DNA of 64,000 nucleotides from Erpobdella octoculata (GCA_963978895.1 OZ022238.1:41409134-41473133); one strand, 5' to 3'. Counted from the stretch's first letter, positions 11,107-22,543 are shown. Notes: generated by a model from the sequence alone, not told the origin. A program made the numbers and translations.

Positions 11107-12460
11107 ATGGATTTGTCGTCTTCTACGAAGACGAAGAGTAAACGAGGACGACCCAAAGGATCTAAAAACAAAGTCAAATTAAATCTAGGTGACAAAAATG
11201 TATCAAGAACTACTACAGACTCCATTATCAATCAGTCTGATGATAAAAGTATGGATGTTGTCAGTCAAATGGAGTCATTCAGAAATTCGATTTTAGAAAA
11301 ACTCAAGCATGAATTATTTGGAGGTGAAAACAATGCCACTCTTCCTACTCCCCCAATGAATCTTTCTAACCTCTATTCATCACTGACAAATATGAGTCAA
11401 ACATTTGAAACACAATCATCTGTCGATAACAAAAATGTTCAAAACAAGCAAATACTTCGACAGTCAAAGGGGGACTCTAAGAGTAAGGTAGAGAAAAGTA
11501 TTTCCACTGACTCAAGTATGAAAGCTAACATCATTAATCCACACAAGAAAAAGGTCGGTCGTCCAAGACTTACTGAAAAACTGAAAATTAACTCATCATC
11601 GAAGATTGAGTTTGTTAAAGACCAAAATAATGATGAATTTTCTGTTCAAAAGTTTTCTTATTCCAACATTTCAAACTCTTCTCATGTAAGTGAATTTCCA
11701 ATAACTAAAGTTTCCCCATCAGAGCTGGTATCATCATCATCAAAGGAGTTGTCATCAAAAGTATTAGCACCTGTATCTTCATTACATCAAAAGCTTTTAC
11801 ATGTTGTTTCTCCTGCTAAGAATTGTCTACAACAATCTGATTCTGTTAAGTCAAATACTCTTGAAGAAAACCTATTTCTTAAAGGTTCTAAGACTGTTAC
11901 AGAAAAAAAGGTTACTGATTCTCAAAATGAGAGATTAGCTATTCCATCGGGCGACATTATTATGGAGACAAAAAAGAATATTTTAAAACCAAAAAACTCC
12001 ATTTCTTCGGTATGTCTTGAATCTTCCCATCCGAAACTAGAAGCTGTTGAAAAATTGCTTCAAGGTATGTCGTTATCTCCAGGCAAAAAGCATTCATCGA
12101 AAAATAAGTTGGAGGACGTGGATGACAACTGTTTAATTCTCGCTCGTATTTTCAGCAAAAGTGTTGTCAAACCAACAAGAAAAAGAAGTATTTTAGTTTC
12201 TAAACCGTCTTTCTCGAGAAAACTTCTGACATCGTATTCTTCGTTTTGCAAGTGGAAAATGAATAAAAAAATGAAATGTCAAGTGAATCACCAAACTGTT
12301 CCTGCTCATAAAAATATTTTCGGTGCTTCTTCCTCTAGAGTAGCTTGCTCATCAGAAAATAAAGCAAGTGAAGATGTTCCTGGTTCATCTTTAAACAACG
12401 AAGGTTTCATAAACTTGGGCGGTGTTTCAAAAACTCCTGTGAATTTTCATAATGATGAAG
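11107..12460 (+). CDS. ASH1-like exon 1: AT-hook N-terminus
   Basis: Starts with MDLSSSTK. A first AT-hook ([11 protein letters not shown], residues about 13-23) and a second (KKVGRPRL, about 148-155) predict minor-groove binding to AT-rich DNA. The rest is Ser/Lys-rich and probably disordered. The exon ends at GATGAAG followed by GCAAGAG. Reading through instead gives a premature stop at 12531. The GC donor keeps the frame into exon 2 (12582), whose start reads [12 protein letters not shown]. Confidence 0.8.
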
Positions 12461-15400
12461 GCAAGAGAGTTTTTATGATTGTTTATTTTGTATTATTTAC
12501 CTTTTTGCCTAATTTAAATTTTGATTTATAAAGAAATTGTTTTCTTAGAAAATTACTATGAAGCTTTTTATTTTGATACAGCTGGTATCAAGTGTTCTTC
12601 CATTGGAATTCAATGTCAAGATATTGAGAATAATTCATTATTATCATCATCAAATAAGAAATCAAATATTTTGAGTGACTCAACCACTCAAACAGATGAA
12701 CCTACGCACAAACAGCTGTTTGATATTTCCATTCAAACAGATATATCAGAGCAGCAATCAAGTTCTCTTCTATGTTTCAAATGTAAAGAACCTTACCAAA
12801 CAACAGACAAATCTCCGAGTAGGAATCAACCGGCTACTCCTTGCAAGGCTTCACTGAACGTGTCCTCCATATTTGCCACCAGTCTTTTAAATAATTTGAA
12901 CGTCACGATGAGTAAATTCGCAGAGATGTTCAACGAACTGCCAACATTTCTAAATGCGACCAACGCAGAGGAATTAACTCTCAATCTTCAGAACAAATTA
13001 ATGGACACGACATTTTTTAACGAACTTCTCTCAACAACAATGACGGACCTCCATGAAAAACTGAAGCAAAATGGTCCAGGATTAGAACTGGAAAGCATAC
13101 TGGCCAATGAACTCAATGCATTAGGTACCTCACAATACTTTGACGCTAGTTTGCACGCATTGTCCACTGAGGCAGAGATGAATGGTGGAAAATTGACAAA
13201 TGGTTTGAAAACATCTCTTAGGGGTGATTCCAATGAAGTTATTGTTCTAGATGCTTCTATTTCAGCACCTGATAAGCATAAAGAAGATAATATTGATCGA
13301 GTTAATCACGAATCTCATAAAATAAATCATGAACAATCAAAGGAACCGACGGTTGACTTGTCTCCGACCTGTGACGATGTGATCATTGGAGGAAACCTAC
13401 CCGATCTGAAACAAGTGGAGACTGTCTTCAGTGACTCATCTCAAAAGGATGAAGTTTCAAGTAATTCGCAAACTTTTGAAAATGTTACTCTGCTTGATGA
13501 AGCTTTCATTGATGGTTAGAATTTTTCAGTTTAATTTTCAATTGTAAGATATTTTCTTTTTAAATTATTTACAATTTTCTTCACTTATAATTGCAGAATC
13601 TACATTAATGGATGATAACAGCCACGTACCTGCCGATAATATTTTCCTAGAAAGTTCCTCCCCGGCTACTGTTACGGCAGCTCAGCGGAACGTGTTCAGC
13701 GGTTCCGATTTCGGCGCATCTCCGTGTGAGAAGCGACCAAAAAGAAAACGAATTAATGATGAGGTCGAATTTTCTGATTTGAGGACGAAAAAAAGCAGAA
13801 GAGATGATTCAGAGAAGACGCAGTATGAATATTTTTAATATGATACTGTGAACAAGAAAATCTTGAATTTATTCTTTTTTTTCAATTAATTTTAAAAATG
13901 TTGAAATATTTCCTCCTAGCAGTCAAAATGAAGCAAATCTGATGGCTCGTCCAGTTTCTGAATTGATTCAAAATTTTAGAAAGTTGGTGCATGTTTTAAA
14001 GAAATCTTTTTTTTTGTTTATGGAGAATAAATGTGAATAATTACTAAACAAATAAAATTAATATTGCATTCATCATTATAATTTAATTTTTTATTGGAAA
14101 TATATATATACTAGCAGTGCCCGTAGCGGCTTCGCTCGCATGAAATTAGAGAGTTTGAACCGTGCATCCATAGTAGAGATCAATTTTTTAGGTCTCGGCT
14201 CGGCCCGTCGACAACTTAGCCCAGCCCGTTTTAAAAACCCGAACTCCTGGCCCGGCACAGCCCGTCTGAATTAGGCCCGGCCCATTTTTACAGGCCTAGA
14301 AGTTCTATATACTTGATGAAAAACTTCGGCCCGTCCCACCTTGACCTCAGGTTTGGCCCGGCCAAACTGAAGACCCTAAAATCACTAAAATATCTATATA
14401 CTTGGTGAAAAGCCTCGGCCCGTCCCACTTTGATTTAAGGTTTGGCCTGGCCCGTGTGAAGACTCTAAAATAACGGCTTGGCCCGGCCGATGATAAACTG
14501 GACATAGCTACTTTTAACCGACACAAAACTTCAAAATACTAATTTTTACATTTGTAGCACTTACAGTTTGTGAGTAGCAGTTATTTTGAAATCAAATAAC
14601 CCTTATTTCCACCCCACATTTGAGGTCCTGGAAACCAAATTTTCAAAAAATGCTAAAACACGTATTTCATTATTTTTGGAGTAGAAACTAAATACTAATT
14701 TTTACTTCTGTAGCATTAACAGTTTTTGAGTAGCAGCTACTTTAAAAACCAAATAACCCAAAAAATGATGAAACACGTATATCTTCTTTTTTTTTGAGTA
14801 GATACTAAGTATTAATTTTTACATCTGTGGCAATTACAGTTGTTGAGTAGCAGTTACTTTAAAAACCAAATAACCCTATTTTCCACCCCACATTTGAAGT
14901 CCTGGAAACCAAATTTTAAAAAAATTGTGAAACCCGTATATCATTATTTTTAGAGTAGAAACTAAATTCTAATTTTTACTTTTGTAACATTAACAGTTTT
15001 TGAGTAGAAGCTACTTTAAAAACCAAATAACCCAATTTTCCAACCCACATTTGAGGTCCGGGAAACCAAATTTGTAAAAAATGGTGAAAAACGTATATCT
15101 TTATTTTTAGAAAAGAAACTAAATAATAATTTTTACATCTGTGGTATTTACTGTTTTTGAGTAGCAGTTACTATAAAAGACAATTAGCCTTATTTTCCAC
15201 CCCACATTTGAAGTCCTGGAAACCAAATTTTCAAAAAATGCTAGAACACGTATTTCATTATTTTTGGAGTAGAAACTAAATACTAATTTTTATTCCTGTA
15301 GCATTAACAGTTTTTGAGTAGAAGCTACTTTAAAAACCAAATAACCCAATTTTCCAACCCACATTGGAGGTCCGGGAAACCGAATTTTCAAAAAATGGTG

Positions 15401-16938
15401 AAACACGTATCTTTTTATTTTTCAAATAGAATCTATATACCAAATTTCAAAATCTCCTCATTTTTGGTTTTCGAGATATACATTGTTTTAGAAAAAAGTT
15501 TGTTTTCCAGTTTTTTCCCCTCAGGAGCAAAATTTTCAAAATTCCTTTCTTAGCGGATGTTTACGCTATAAAAGTAATATAAGTTCCAAATTTTACGTTC
15601 CTAGGATGAGGCGTTTGAGCTCGGCATTGATTATCAGTCAGTCATCAGTCAGTCAGTCATCAGTCAGTCAGTCAGTCAGTCAGTCAGGACATGTTCTTTT
15701 ATATATATAGATATATATATATATATATATGTATATATACTAGCTGACCCAGCAAACATTGTTTTGCCTAATAAATTATTTCGGTTTTCTTATTAAAATT
15801 TAATGTACAAAATTATGACAATTTAAAAAAATCGATATCAATCCTTCCCCGCACGCTCTCCCGTTCCAGCATGCTCTTCCGTTCCCGCTTGGTCTCCTGC
15901 TCCCGCTTGCTCTCTGTTCCCGCTTGCTAAGGTAGAATAAAGGAAAATGCACACATATATATATATATATATATATATAAATGAATGTTTGTATGTATGT
16001 ATGTATGTATGTATATAGGTATGTTATTCATGCATTGCTACACCATTCATCCGATCGTAATGAAATTTTAACACAACCTTGAGAGTCAAGGGGAATCAAA
16101 TATAGAGAAAAAAAATTTGAAATCCGTCACAAAATGAGTGGAGCGAGTGAGCGAGCGGGAACTATATATATATGTATGTGCGTATGTATGTGTGTATGTA
16201 TGTATGTGTATGTGCATGTATGTGTGTCTGTGTGTTTGTTTATGTATGTACTAGCGGAGATACCCGGCGTTGCCCGGGTTTTTTAGAGGTTTTTCTAATG
16301 TTTGTCTCTTTCTCTCCCGTTTCCTTTCCCACCTGCTTTCCCACTCCTGTTCGCTTTCCCGTTTTCGGTCGTTTTCCCGCTGCCGGTCGCTTTCCCGCTC
16401 CCGGTCGTTTTCCCGGTCGCTGTCCCGTTCCCGCTCACGTTTGCTCTCCCATTCCCACTCACGCTTGCTCTTCCGTTCCCGCTCGCTGTCCGCTCCATGT
16501 CGCTTTCCCGTTTCTATAATAGACAAACTAACCCACAAACATTCATATATATATATAGTCTTAGCAAATCTATTTTACGTTTTATAGGCTAACAGAAGTT
16601 ATGAAAGAATGGAAAAGAGAAAATGAGCATGAACGGGAACGGGAGAGCAACCGGGAATGGGAGAGCAAGCATGACCGGGAACGGGAGAGTAAGCGGGAAC
16701 GGGAAAGCGACCGGGAACGTGAAAGCGACTGGAATCGGGAGAGCAAGCTTGGAAGGAAATGCGAGCAAGAGAGAAAATCGATAACAAAACTTCTGAGCGG
16801 GAAAGCGACCGGGAGCTGGAAAACGACCGAGAGCGGAAAAGCGACCGGGAACGCAACGAAAACGGGAAAGTGGAGAAGGAAACGGGAGCGAGAGACAAAC
16901 ATTAGAAAAACCTCTAAAAACCCCGGGTAACCCCGCTA

Positions 16939-16993
<55 letters not shown>

Positions 16994-19900
16994 TCTGTTT
17001 TTCTGTCTGATTTTGGCCTATATATTATATATAAACTCCTCCAAGCTATTTTCTCAGTATTAATATTACTATATGAGCTATATTAACTTCCAGAGTTAGT
17101 ACTTCCTGTGGCAAACAATCAAACATGCTTACTACTTTTTCTTCTACGACTCCAACTTTTTCAATCGGAGCACAACAAACAATTACTGATATGCCAGTGC
17201 ATGATAAGAACTCTTTGGTATTTTATCTTTATTTTAATTTTGCTATTTTCTATTAATATTTTTAAAAAAATATTGCATTTTCATTACAGCATAAAAAGAC
17301 GAAAATAAAGTCTCCCGTTTACAAGAAAATAAAAAGATGTGAGAATATTTTAATACTTTCTGCCGTTAATACGCTTTAAAAGTAGTTTGATCGAAGCAAC
17401 TTAACAACATCTGATATGATTGTTGAGTGTGAGAATTCATAGCGGTAACTAAATTGACATGTTTATATTTTATATAAACAGGTACCTATGTTGATATTTT
17501 ATATAAACAGGTACCTATGTTGATATTTTATATAAACAGGTACCTATGTTGATATTTTATATAAACAGGTACCTATGTTTATATTTTATATAAACAGGTA
17601 CCTATGTTTATATTTTATATAAACAGGTACCTATGTTGATATTTTATATAAACAGGTACCTATGTTGATGCAAAGCCTGTGTGTAGAGATTACGAACCGC
17701 ACACTTGCAGTTGTAAGGTTGTTCGCCCGAACGATGCCAGTGAAGTCTGCTGCGGGGAGTCCTGTTTGAACCGTCTGGTTTATACCGAATGTCGACCTTC
17801 AACCTGTCCGACCGGTGAGAAATGCTCGAACAGAAGAATTCAGAAGAGACGTTGGATCGAGGGTCTTGTAAAATTCCAAACTAAAGACAGGGGGTACGGT
17901 GTTAAAACCCTCCAGACACTCGCATCAGGTTTTTTTTTGTTTAATTGTCGATCATTTTTTATGAATAATAGTTTTGTTTATCACCATCATGGTTTTTGGC
18001 CTGTGAATGATGCACGTTGTGTGGCAGGATGTTGAATTTGAAAATCTTAAGGAAATTAAAACACCTTCTAATATTAAAATTATTTTCAGGTCAGTTCATC
18101 ATCGAATATTGCGGTGAAGTAGTGAGTGAGAACGAGTTCCGAAGAAGGATGAGTCAGGAGTATAAAAACGAGAGACATCATTATTGTTTGAACCTCGACG
18201 GTGGAATGGTTATTGACGGTTATAAAATGGGAAACGTTAGTCGATTTATCAACCACTCCTGTCAACCAAACTGCATCATGGAGAAATGGTGAAATCTCGT
18301 TTATTTAATTATTAGTGATTATTATTAATCCAATTTGAGTAAGTCTTATTAAACATACGACCAAGTTGTTGATTTGGTTCTGGAGCATATAAAGCTGTTA
18401 ATTGTTAATAGGAGATTCTGTTTTCTTGCAGGAACGTAAATGGTATTTATAGAATGGGACTTTTTGCAATAGGAAATATTCCAGTCGGCACTGAGTTGAC
18501 ATACGATTACAATTTCCATGCTTACAACATGCTTTCTCAGGTTTACACGGTTCTCGTAACTGTTTTAAGTTTGTCATAAGTATGAATCCTACTTGAAATA
18601 TTATTACCGTGCAGCAAATATGCAAGTGCGGATCTCCTAACTGCAGAGGAGTGATGGGTGGAAAGAATCAGAGAATAAATAAAGAAATTAAACCCAGCAG
18701 CAAACCTGTTGCGAAAAAGCGAATGCCGAAAAGAGTGAGGCCTGGTTACATGAAGGTGTGTGTTTGTTGAAATTCTTTTGTATTATTTCAAGTTGTTTTT
18801 TCAAACTTTTTTTTCTCTCTTCCCAGTGATGATGGATATTTTGTTAAATTTTTTTATATATTAAGTTTTTTGCCACTTTTGTATGAATCATTATTGGATA
18901 TCGTTCTTATCATTATAATTAATTTTGATAGAATCCTCCAACAGTTCGGAGTAATGATACGATTCCAACAGCTGTTCCAGCATCTCTTCCAGTTTCATCA
19001 CTTTATCCATCTCCTCCTACTCCACTTCCTAACAGATCATATTCGAACAAAGAAAAACTTTTCGTGCAAAAACGAAAGCTCTTCCTAATAAGAAACGTAA
19101 AAAAAGTAAAACGTCGAAATTTGAAAGAAGTTCAGCTTAAGAATTCTTTCGGAGGAAATCAAAAAAATTCAATACCCAATAAAAAGAATAATAAAAAGAA
19201 TGTACCAAGAAAATATGGGAAATTCCTTCAATCCTTGCCAGGCTTGTTATATCTTTTAAATAATAATTAATTTTTGACTTATATAGGTGTAGGGTAAAGT
19301 GCTTAATTTTCACATTGGATGACTGGATTCAAATCATGTAGCTAATATCGTGTAGCTCTTTTAAGCAAGGAACTTACTCACATTGCTCAATTTTTGTGTT
19401 TAAGGAAAATAATTTCACCAACCTTAACAAAGATTTATTTTTTTCTTTTACCTTTGCTATTTCAGGTTTTGAAAAATTATTCAACTTAAAATTGAAGCAA
19501 TCAAGGTTGGATTTCTATTTTTATCTTTTTAAGCAATTTATATAAAATAAAATAAAATGTTATATTATATTTTTAATTTTGCATCTTGACATATATTTCA
19601 TATTTATAAAATTGTGGTTATCTGTTTGTTAGCTCATCTACTGTCATATAATTAACACCACTTACTTTTTATTTAACTTTTACTTTTCTGTACAAGCAGA
19701 GATGCAGACAGAAGATCCAATGAAGTTGTCGATACAGAAGATTCTCTCAGGGCAGCTTTCACAACTATCATCAACACAGTCTCTGATGCTGACAGTAGGT
19801 TTTTTTGTACATTTTATTAATTTTATTTTTAATTATTATTATTTACTATTTATATAATTAATAATTATAATTTACTATTTATATTATTGTTAATAATTAT

Positions 19901-22391
19901 CGTTTACTATTTATATTATTGTTAATAATTATCGTTTACTATTTATATTATTGTTAATAATTATCGTTTACTATTTATATTATCTATTACTATTGTTATT
20001 CTATATTAAAAGCAAAAAATTTTTTATTGATACTTGACATCATAACATTTCAGCTATGACTCTATTCAATGGTCATCCACCTCTTCAGTTGCTGCACTTG
20101 CCAAAGTTTGAGTTTTATATTATCTTTTTTTTTTAAATTTTAAATTTTTGCAATTATTAAAGTTTGATTCTTTTTATTCGTATGCAGAGTACTTTCTTTC
20201 ACATCCGAAATTCAGCAGCCCTCGAATATTACGGCGATATTAAACAACGTTCAGCTCAATCACTACAAAACGTTTCAGGACTTTAATAACGACTTCAACA
20301 AGTTGTTTACAGTTGTTCAAAATCATGGCTTGTTCAATTCCGATGTCGAAGATGCTGTTTTGCACGCCAGGCGCATCTATAGAGAAGCTTCCAGAGATGC
20401 GCTGTCCTTGTTCGGAGACGTCATTATGAAATCCGTGCCGTCCGACGTCGTGGAATCGACGCGTAAAAAGTCGCAAGTGAATGTCATGAATTCGCCCGAG
20501 AAAACGAGTAATTATGAAATTATTTCCAACGAATCCATTTCAGGTAAATTACAAAACATCTATTTAATTCCATCAAACATAATTGTTTGTTTCTATAAAA
20601 AATTTTTGTTTGTTTTCAAGAAAGCAAAAAAATGTCAGAAGAAGATAGTACTGAGGTAGAAGTAATACGATGCGTGTGCAATATTTATAAAGATGAGGGA
20701 CTTATGATCCAGTGCGAAATGTGTGAAGTTAGTTATGTTGAATTCATTATAATAATATAAATTTAAATCCTGTTGAGATTATGTTAGTGTCATCATGCCC
20801 TTCAATATTACTTTTGGACCACCAAATTACTAATGGCTTTCTCACTTCTATAGTTAATATAAAATTAGAACTAATATTTTTACTTATTTTTTATCAGTGT
20901 AATTGTAAACTAAAATAATAATTATCATTTACATGATCTCATGTGGTTTATTTTGTTCTACACGCATAAGAAAATTGTGAAACTTGATTGTAGAAATGGC
21001 AGCACTGCATGTGCATGAATGTCCAGGGTGATGAAGATCATTACTTGTGTGAACTTTGTGATCCACGCTCAATCAGCAAGGTTATATTTCTATTTAAAAG
21101 GCTTTAACAATGTTAAAGGCATTGATAGTCTGCATATATGTTTTTTTCTATATATATTTTTTAGACTCAATAAATAATAATAATTATTATATGTGTGTGT
21201 TTATATATGTATGTGTTTAACCATGCATGTGTCATTTTCTAGACCACATAATTTCTTATAAGTATTTTTATAATACACAAATATTATGCCAGGCATAATA
21301 TTCAATAAATACATTCAAATATACTTACTTTTCTTGAAATATTGAATAAATATCTGATTGATCGAGCCCTTCATTTTTAAAAGTTTTGTTTACAGGAGGT
21401 GCTCCTAAATCCACAGCCTGAAGATGCGCTAGCCCACTGTAGATACTACATGACTCTGATGAGGGACACCCAGATGCAGGTCAGGGTCGGGGACTGTGTT
21501 TACGTCACGCGAGAGGGATCAAATGTCGACATTGAATCATTCAGGAGCGCTAACAATCTGAATGAAATAAAAGAACAACTTGATATTTTCAGAGTGGAAA
21601 GACTTTGGAAGAAATACAAGTTCGATATTTTACATCCACATAATTTACTTTGATAAGATTTATCTAATTTTGTTATTTTCGTTGTTTGTTTAAATATTTA
21701 CTTTCTTATGTTTGTAGTGGAGATGGTTGTGCATTTGGTCATTATTACATGAGACCTCACGAAACCTTCCACGAGCCGAATCGAAAATTTTATCCAAACG
21801 AGGTATTCCGCGCTCCACTGTACCACGTAGTTCCACTTGATGCAATTATGGGCAACTGTTGTGTTTTGGATCCTGTCACTTATTGCAAGGTTAATCCTAA
21901 ACTGTTTTTTTTAATATTCATGTGACAATAGTCAGAAATAAATTAAAATATAGGTGATAATAACCAAACTGATATATATGACAATAGCCAGGCTAAATAT
22001 TTATGTTACAATAACCAGATTATTCATAAACTGGAAAATGTCACTATATCCAGGAGCCTGTTGGGTAATTTTTTGTCCACTTACTTCACTAGGGTCATCC
22101 GATTGATGTAAAGGCTGACGATGTGTACATTTGCGAGTACAGAGTGGACAAGACAGCTCGGCTTTTCTACAAAATAACAAGAACTAAGCATGTTGTAAAT
22201 ACGCAGCCATATTGTTTCCATAGATACGTTGACAAACTGAAGCCCAAAAGAACACAAATGGTCAGTATTAAAGTTTTTATAGTTATTTCAGTTGAAATTG
22301 ACTTTTTCATTAGAATTATTATGAAGTTTTTTAAACTTTTCCATTACAGATGCACCAGACAGATGATTTAATGTCAAATTCTCCCGGATAA
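11107..22391 (+). CDS. ASH1-like histone H3K36 methyltransferase, 20-exon model
   Basis: Exons joined by eye, all phase-consistent: 11107-12460, 12582-13514, 13597-13822, 13920-13986, 17290-17338, 17656-17928, 18090-18288, 18432-18540, 18615-18755, 18932-19241, 19466-19505, 19700-19794, 20054-20105, 20188-20543, 20621-20727, 20994-21080, 21396-21619, 21718-21889, 22093-22260, 22350-22391. They total 5004 nt (1667 residues), shorter than vertebrate ASH1L, mainly in the N-terminal part. Domain order is AT-hooks, AWS, SET, post-SET, bromodomain-like, PHD, BAH, which is unique to the ASH1/ASH1L family. The family methylates H3 Lys36 in the nucleus and counters Polycomb silencing. Exons 4, 10 and 11 are the least certain. 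The introns starting at 12461 and 19242 would use GC donors. Confidence 0.9.
12582..13986 (+). CDS. ASH1-like exons 2-4: Ser-rich linker
   Basis: Exon 2 (12582-13514) carries three Thr/Ser-x-Gln-Thr-Asp type motifs (IGIQC, TTQTD, SIQTD) and a helical stretch. Exon 3 (13597-13822) ends in a basic nuclear-localisation-like cluster, KRPKRKR. Exon 4 (13920 or 13923 to 13986) follows a TAGCAG double acceptor, and both choices keep the frame. Its donor TTG/GTGCAT is weak and this exon is moderately supported, but it is the only choice I found that joins in phase to 17290-17338. Confidence 0.65.
14111..15710 (+). mobile_element. Retroposon-like element in ASH1 intron 4
   Basis: Begins CTAGCAGTGCCCGTAGCGG and ends with an (AGTC)n tract at 15640-15687 followed by TTTTATATATATAGAT. 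Heads of CTAGC plus a GC-rich segment and TATATATAGAT tails recur in this window and look like RTE-type non-LTR derivatives. It contains a GGCCCGGCCC-rich section (14195-14490) and then tandem repeats. No coding capacity seen. Confidence 0.5.
14540..15430. repeat. About 155-bp tandem repeat, six units
   Basis: Units start near 14540, 14694, 14810, 14970, 15126 and 15281 at CTAATTTTTAC-like words. They share GAGTAGCAG, AACCAAATAACCC, CACCCCACATTTGA and GGAAACCAAATTTT in the same order. The second unit is about 40 bp short. Alternate units look more alike (TAGCATTAACAG versus TGGCAATTACAG types), suggesting an older two-unit duplication. Confidence 0.8.
15740..15955 (+). repeat. CTAGC-head retroposon fragment with CCCGTTCCCGC minisatellite
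   Basis: Starts CTAGCTGACCCAGCAAACAT, a head widespread in invertebrate genomes. It then carries several 18-bp-like CCCGTTCCCGCTTGCTCT units (15845-15930). It is followed by a TA/TATG microsatellite (15956-16012). Confidence 0.5.
16012..16250. repeat. TATG/TGTG microsatellite and retroposon debris
   Basis: Short copies of an AACACAACCTTGAGAG-like repeat lie between TA and TATG tracts (16160-16250). Not coding. Confidence 0.5.
16251..16545 (+). repeat. CTAGCGG-head element with CCCGTTCCCG minisatellite, left arm
   Basis: Begins CTAGCGGAGATACCCGGCGT, then a TTTTTAGAGGTTTTTC stretch and TAATGTTTGTCTCTTTC, then many CCCGTTCCCG/CGGTCGCTTTCCCG units with 12- to 18-bp periodicity. It is mirrored by 16596-16939. 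Translations give Arg/Glu/Ser or Ser/Arg repeats and are not genes. Confidence 0.75.
16596..16939 (-). repeat. Inverted partner of the 16251 element, right arm
   Basis: Its reverse complement starts CTAGCGGGGTTACCCGGGGT and follows the left arm through TTTTTAGAGGTTTTTC and TAATGTTTGTCTCTCGC into the same minisatellite. It therefore forms a large imperfect inverted repeat with 16251-16545 around a 50-bp centre. A (TA)n tract follows at 16939-16990. Confidence 0.75.
17290..17338 (+). CDS. ASH1-like exon 5: pre-AWS linker
   Basis: Acceptor TTTTCATTACAG, donor GAT/GTGAGA. Encodes [16 protein letters not shown]. The last residues resemble the Tyr-Lys-x-Ile-Lys segment just before the AWS domain of ASH1L. 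The exon joins in phase to the GT-ACC-TAT-GTT start of exon 6 (TYVDAKP). Confidence 0.75.
17460..17668. repeat. 29-bp tandem repeat containing the exon 6 acceptor, seven copies
   Basis: The unit, of the form TGATATTTTATATAAACAGGTACCTATGT, occurs seven times without gaps. Two units have TTT in place of TGA. Each contains ATATAAACAG followed by GTACCTATGTT, the intron/exon boundary of exon 6. Only the last copy runs into the AWS coding sequence (GATGCAAAGCC), so the first six are duplicated splice junctions. See the finding. Confidence 0.9.
17656..18755 (+). CDS. ASH1-like exons 6-9: AWS, SET and post-SET domains
   Basis: AWS: CSCKV, then [22 protein letters not shown] and SNRRIQ supply the zinc-binding cysteines (17690-17850). 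[40 protein letters not shown], then [11 protein letters not shown] (the NHSC cofactor/knot motif) and ELTYDYNFH (catalytic Tyr region). Post-[17 protein letters not shown] with three zinc cysteines. No key residue is missing, so the enzyme should be active. Exon borders are fixed by homology: G/GTTTTT, TG/GTGAAA, CAG/GTTTAC and AAG/GTGTGT. Confidence 0.95.
18932..20543 (+). CDS. ASH1-like exons 10-14: linker and bromodomain-like region
   Basis: Exon 10 begins NPPTVRSND and contains [18 protein letters not shown], a block conserved in ASH1L after post-SET. It ends, in my model, at CCAG/GCTTGT (GC donor) at 19241. Exon 11 is only 40 nt. Exons 12-14 encode a divergent bromodomain: [52 protein letters not shown] and [14 protein letters not shown]. 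The helix order fits the family, but the acetyl-lysine pocket is poorly conserved, as in other ASH1 proteins, so ligand binding is doubtful. Confidence 0.75.
19848..19990. repeat. 32-bp AT-rich tandem repeat in ASH1 intron 12
   Basis: About four units of TTTACTATTTATATTATTGT followed by TAATAATTATCG. It lies between the exons at 19700-19794 and 20054-20105. Confidence 0.8.
20621..21080 (+). CDS. ASH1-like exons 15-16: PHD finger
   Basis: Residues [20 protein letters not shown] (exon 15) and [13 protein letters not shown] plus YLCELCDPR (exon 16) supply a complete Cys4-His-Cys3 zinc-binding set. ASH1-family PHD fingers sit between the bromodomain and BAH and help nucleosome contact. The intron splits the finger at CE/KW with a GTTAGT donor. 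Confidence 0.95.
21396..22260 (+). CDS. ASH1-like exons 17-19: BAH domain
   Basis: Starts after PHD with [19 protein letters not shown], then VRVGDCVYV and [13 protein letters not shown]. Next come the conserved [29 protein letters not shown] and [11 protein letters not shown], and finally [17 protein letters not shown]. This is the canonical BAH fold sequence of ASH1, a chromatin-interaction module. A short last exon (22350-22391) adds [13 protein letters not shown] and the stop. Confidence 0.95.
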
Positions 22392-22537
22392 AAAAAAACG
22401 CTATTGATCAAAAATTGTGATATTTTTCTGATAGTTTCAAATTTCATACCACTTGACTTTGCACGTGATTTGGAATTTTGTAAATATTAATTTAATATTT
22501 TTTTGAATTTTTCAAACTAAAAACTTTAATTCACTGA

Positions 22538-22543
22538 AATAAA
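22538..22543 (+). terminator. Poly(A) signal of the ASH1-like gene
   Basis: AATAAA 147 bp downstream of the TAA at 22389-22391, the first such hexamer after the stop. Confidence 0.6.

Noticed and set aside
12461..12581. ASH1-like ORF reading through the first intron to 12531
   Set aside because: Reading through gives a hydrophobic tail and stop, while exon 2 continues in phase only if 12461-12581 is removed.
16172..16930. Arg-Glu-Ser repeat ORFs resembling RS-domain proteins
   Set aside because: Minisatellite translation inside inverted repeats within an intron, in several frames on both strands.
17460..17668. CRISPR-like array
   Set aside because: Units are directly contiguous without unique spacers and lie at a eukaryotic splice junction.
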